This document shows, one piece after another, positions 6,997 to 8,216 of a stretch of 8,216 nucleotides of DNA. Position 1 is the stretch's first letter, and each line of letters opens with the position of its first letter. Made by a program: the position numbers and the translations under genes. The notes under the pieces are model-generated. The model searched no databases and was not told the DNA's origin. It saw nothing but the letters and a program-made list of their open reading frames with translations. The DNA lies in contig JAISXQ010000054.1 in assembly GCA_031270425.1 (NCBI GenBank), forward strand, positions 1-8,216, read 5' to 3'. Source of the stretch: Prevotellaceae bacterium (lineage in GTDB: Bacteria > Bacteroidota > Bacteroidia > Bacteroidales > Paludibacteraceae).

Positions 6997-7038
6997 CAAG
7001 AACCAAGAACCAAGAACCAAGAATCAAGACACAAGATT
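6997..7038. repeat. Heptanucleotide tandem array just upstream of the exported FKBP
   Basis: Six consecutive seven-base units on the plus strand read CAAGAAC three times, then CAAGAAT, CAAGACA and CAAGATT, all in exact phase. Every unit begins CAAGA. The array ends 18 bases before the chosen FKBP start and so lies in its leader. The flanking TTAGAAT (6990-6996) may be a further decayed copy. Confidence 0.85.
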
Positions 7039-7102
7039 TTTTTAATCATCTCTTTATGTGTCTAAAAATCAGTAGTCATGGAAGTTTCATCTGTTTATAA
7101 TT

Positions 7103-7148
7103 TATAAATCGTTAAATCGTTAAATTGTAAATCGTTAAATCGTAAATT
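7103..7148. repeat. Short tandem array with alternating 7/8-base units (15-base period)
   Basis: On the plus strand the units are TATAAATC, GTTAAATC, GTTAAATT, GTAAATC, GTTAAATC and GTAAATT. Eight- and seven-base units combine into a 15-base period over part of the array. It lies in the gap between the lamin-tail gene and the exported FKBP, about 65 bases from the CAAGAAC array. The remaining gap sequence contains no gene-sized reading frame. Confidence 0.8.
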
Positions 7149-7194
7149 CTCCTGTCGTCCCACATCCCCAAAAGCTCCCTTGGCTTTTAGCTTG

Positions 7195-7202
7195 CAAAGA
7201 TA
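7195..7202 (-). promoter_or_regulatory. Candidate -7 promoter box for the FKBP pair
   Basis: On the minus strand TATCTTTG matches TAnnTTTG exactly, 40 bases after the stop of the lamin-tail gene. No good TTTG -33 element is present at the usual spacing. If used, the transcript would begin near 7188 and carry an unusually long leader of about 210 bases containing both repeat arrays. Confidence 0.4.
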
Positions 7203-7241
7203 GCTGATTTACTGGATTATAACATGTTAATAATTCAAAAT

Positions 7242-8216
7242 TCAACGCGAAGATACGGCTACCGGAGTTTTCGACTCGATACGTTTGCCTGTGGCTGGAT
7301 TAAACGCTTGAAAAAAAATCACATAAATACCCGGGTTCACATTTGTTCCCCTGTCGGTACTTCCATCCCACAGGAAAAATCCTTCGGGTTGCAAAAGCGC
7401 GTTCGAGGCAAGTTGGTAAACCCGTTCGCCTGCCGCGTTAAAAATAATGATGTTGGCGGCATATCCGGTTTCCCCTGTATTATAATGGATGGCGCACACA
7501 TCGTCAGTTCCGTCGTTGTCGGGCGAAAAAACCTCCGGCTCCGTCCAAACTATTTTTCTGCTTTCCGAAGAAGATGTTACATCCACATACTGCGAATTTT
7601 TATAGCCGGGCGTACCGTAATTTGTTTCCGAAGAAGCAGAATGCCACGAATCGGGGCTTTGGGTCGGTACGCCGGGGTTAATACGTTCTAACGCAACGCC
7701 TTTTACCGAAGCAATCAAGGGATGATGCCATTTGGAAGAGTAGGTCAGTTCGTCGAAAAGCGCGTCGTCTTTAATTAGTTGAATGGTCGCGCCGTCGTTG
7801 GTAAAAAATGTTCCGAAGTTTATCGCCTCAATCCGGCTACCGGCGGGAACGGAAAAATACGCGCCAAGCGCGGCGGGATTCGCCGCGAAAGCAATATATG
7901 AACGAGGAAAAACAACCGTTCCGGCAGGGATAGTTTGCTCCACCGGATTGGCGACACTGGTTTTCACAAAGGAAACATCCGTCAAATCGAGGATTTTATC
8001 CGACCGGTTGTAGATTTCTATATAGTCGTCCGAGTCCGCATTGGAATCGAACATAATTTCGTTGATAATCAAATCGCCGGTTTCGAGAGTTTCGGGAATG
8101 CCGAATTTAAACTCGTTTTCGAGCATTTCATTTCCTTCGAGGTCGGTAATATTGTTGGTTTGTAGGGTATAAACCACTCCTTTTTCAAAATTTTGCAAAA
8201 AAGTAAGCGTGGTTGT
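7242..8216 (-). CDS. Lamin-tail-domain secreted protein with FlgD/type IX-like C-terminal domain (5' end outside window)
   Basis: The frame is open to the window's right edge, so only the C-terminal 324 residues are visible. A TTG at 8198 is internal. The order of parts is as follows. First comes the end of an Ig-like (SbsA/Big_5-like) domain, up to about residue 46. A lamin-tail domain follows at about 47-205, starting with GDLIINEIMFDSNADSDDYIE and containing the EIYNRSDKILDL core. The C-terminal beta-sandwich covers about 225-324, with the FSPDNDGTDD motif (acidic, possibly Ca-binding) and the FlgD-like elements FNAAGERVYQL, FLWDGSTDRGTNVNPGIY. This layout fits a large secreted or surface protein exported by the type IX system. 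The last residues (TPVAVSSR) are not a textbook sorting signal, so the export route is inferred. Enzymatic function, if any, would be in the missing N-terminal part. Confidence 0.85.
   Translation of the reverse strand, partial: TTTLTFLQNFEKGVVYTLQTNNITDLEGNEMLENEFKFGIPETLETGDLIINEIMFDSNADSDDYIEIYNRSDKILDLTDVSFVKTSVANPVEQTIPAGTVVFPRSYIAFAANPAALGAYFSVPAGSRIEAINFGTFFTNDGATIQLIKDDALFDELTYSSKWHHPLIASVKGVALERINPGVPTQSPDSWHSASSETNYGTPGYKNSQYVDVTSSSESRKIVWTEPEVFSPDNDGTDDVCAIHYNTGETGYAANIIIFNAAGERVYQLASNALLQPEGFFLWDGSTDRGTNVNPGIYVIFFQAFNPATGKRIESKTPVAVSSR

Noticed and set aside
6979..7020. N-terminal extension of the exported FKBP from an ATG at 7020
   Set aside because: The extra 14 residues are translated largely from the CAAGAAC repeat array and place a second hydrophobic run before a normal signal peptide that begins at 6978.
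6997..7148. Repeats as a CRISPR array
   Set aside because: Units are 7-8 bases and directly adjacent, with no spacers and no cas genes in the window.
7170..7188. AAAAGC/GCTTTT inverted repeat as terminator of the lamin-tail gene
   Set aside because: On the minus strand the stem is followed by GGGG instead of T residues. It could be a hairpin at the 5' end of the FKBP leader, but nothing further supports this.
7224..7691. Plus-strand reading frame of 155 codons opposite the lamin-tail gene
   Set aside because: The minus-strand frame carries clear domain motifs. The plus-strand translation is rich in Arg and Cys with no family features.

Overview
The window looks like a chromosomal segment from a member of the Bacteroidota, probably Bacteroidales. 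Three things support this. Genes lack Shine-Dalgarno sequences and start after A/T-rich tracts. Three intergenic sites match the Bacteroidota -7 promoter box TAnnTTTG. The gene content is also typical: FKBP-type prolyl isomerases with FKBP_N domains (one a lipoprotein), a lamin-tail protein with a FlgD/type IX-like C-terminal domain, an Lrp of the form common in this group, and a GlsA/hemolysin-type acyltransferase. No RNA gene, insertion sequence, phage gene or CRISPR array is visible. This is an ordinary-looking housekeeping region with some unusual intergenic repeats.

Layout, plus strand (left half). Bases 2-1228 are the 3' part of a gene for a large unrecognised membrane protein with cysteines and three C-terminal membrane segments. 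After a 235-base gap with a terminator-like palindrome and a promoter-like box comes a compact three-gene unit. It holds an acyl-CoA carboxylase beta (carboxyltransferase) subunit (1464-3008), a small biotin carboxyl carrier protein (3061-3405) and a PlsC/hemolysin-type acyltransferase (3419-4237). The first two should form two of the three activities of a propionyl-CoA or similar carboxylase, or the core of a methylmalonyl-CoA decarboxylase. No biotin carboxylase or membrane decarboxylase subunit is encoded here, so the complex must be completed by a gene elsewhere. The acyltransferase shares the unit, which hints at a link between acyl-CoA supply and lipid synthesis, but this is inference.

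Layout, minus strand (right half, transcribed right to left). The 3' part of a lamin-tail-domain secreted protein gene (7242-8216) is followed by a 263-base gap with two short tandem-repeat arrays. Then come two adjacent FKBP-type peptidyl-prolyl isomerases, a 244-residue exported protein (6244-6978) and a 411-residue lipoprotein with duplicated FKBP_N modules (4949-6184). A strong bidirectional-type terminator follows. An Lrp/AsnC regulator with its own promoter-like box (4339-4794) comes last and converges on the acyltransferase gene.

The most unusual signal is intergenic. Three gaps carry short tandem arrays with 7- or 15-base periods: right after the carboxylase beta stop codon, just upstream of the 244-residue FKBP, and further up in the leader of that FKBP. 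No clearly new biological system is visible. The best leads are these arrays, the incomplete carboxylase unit with its acyltransferase, and the unrecognised membrane protein.
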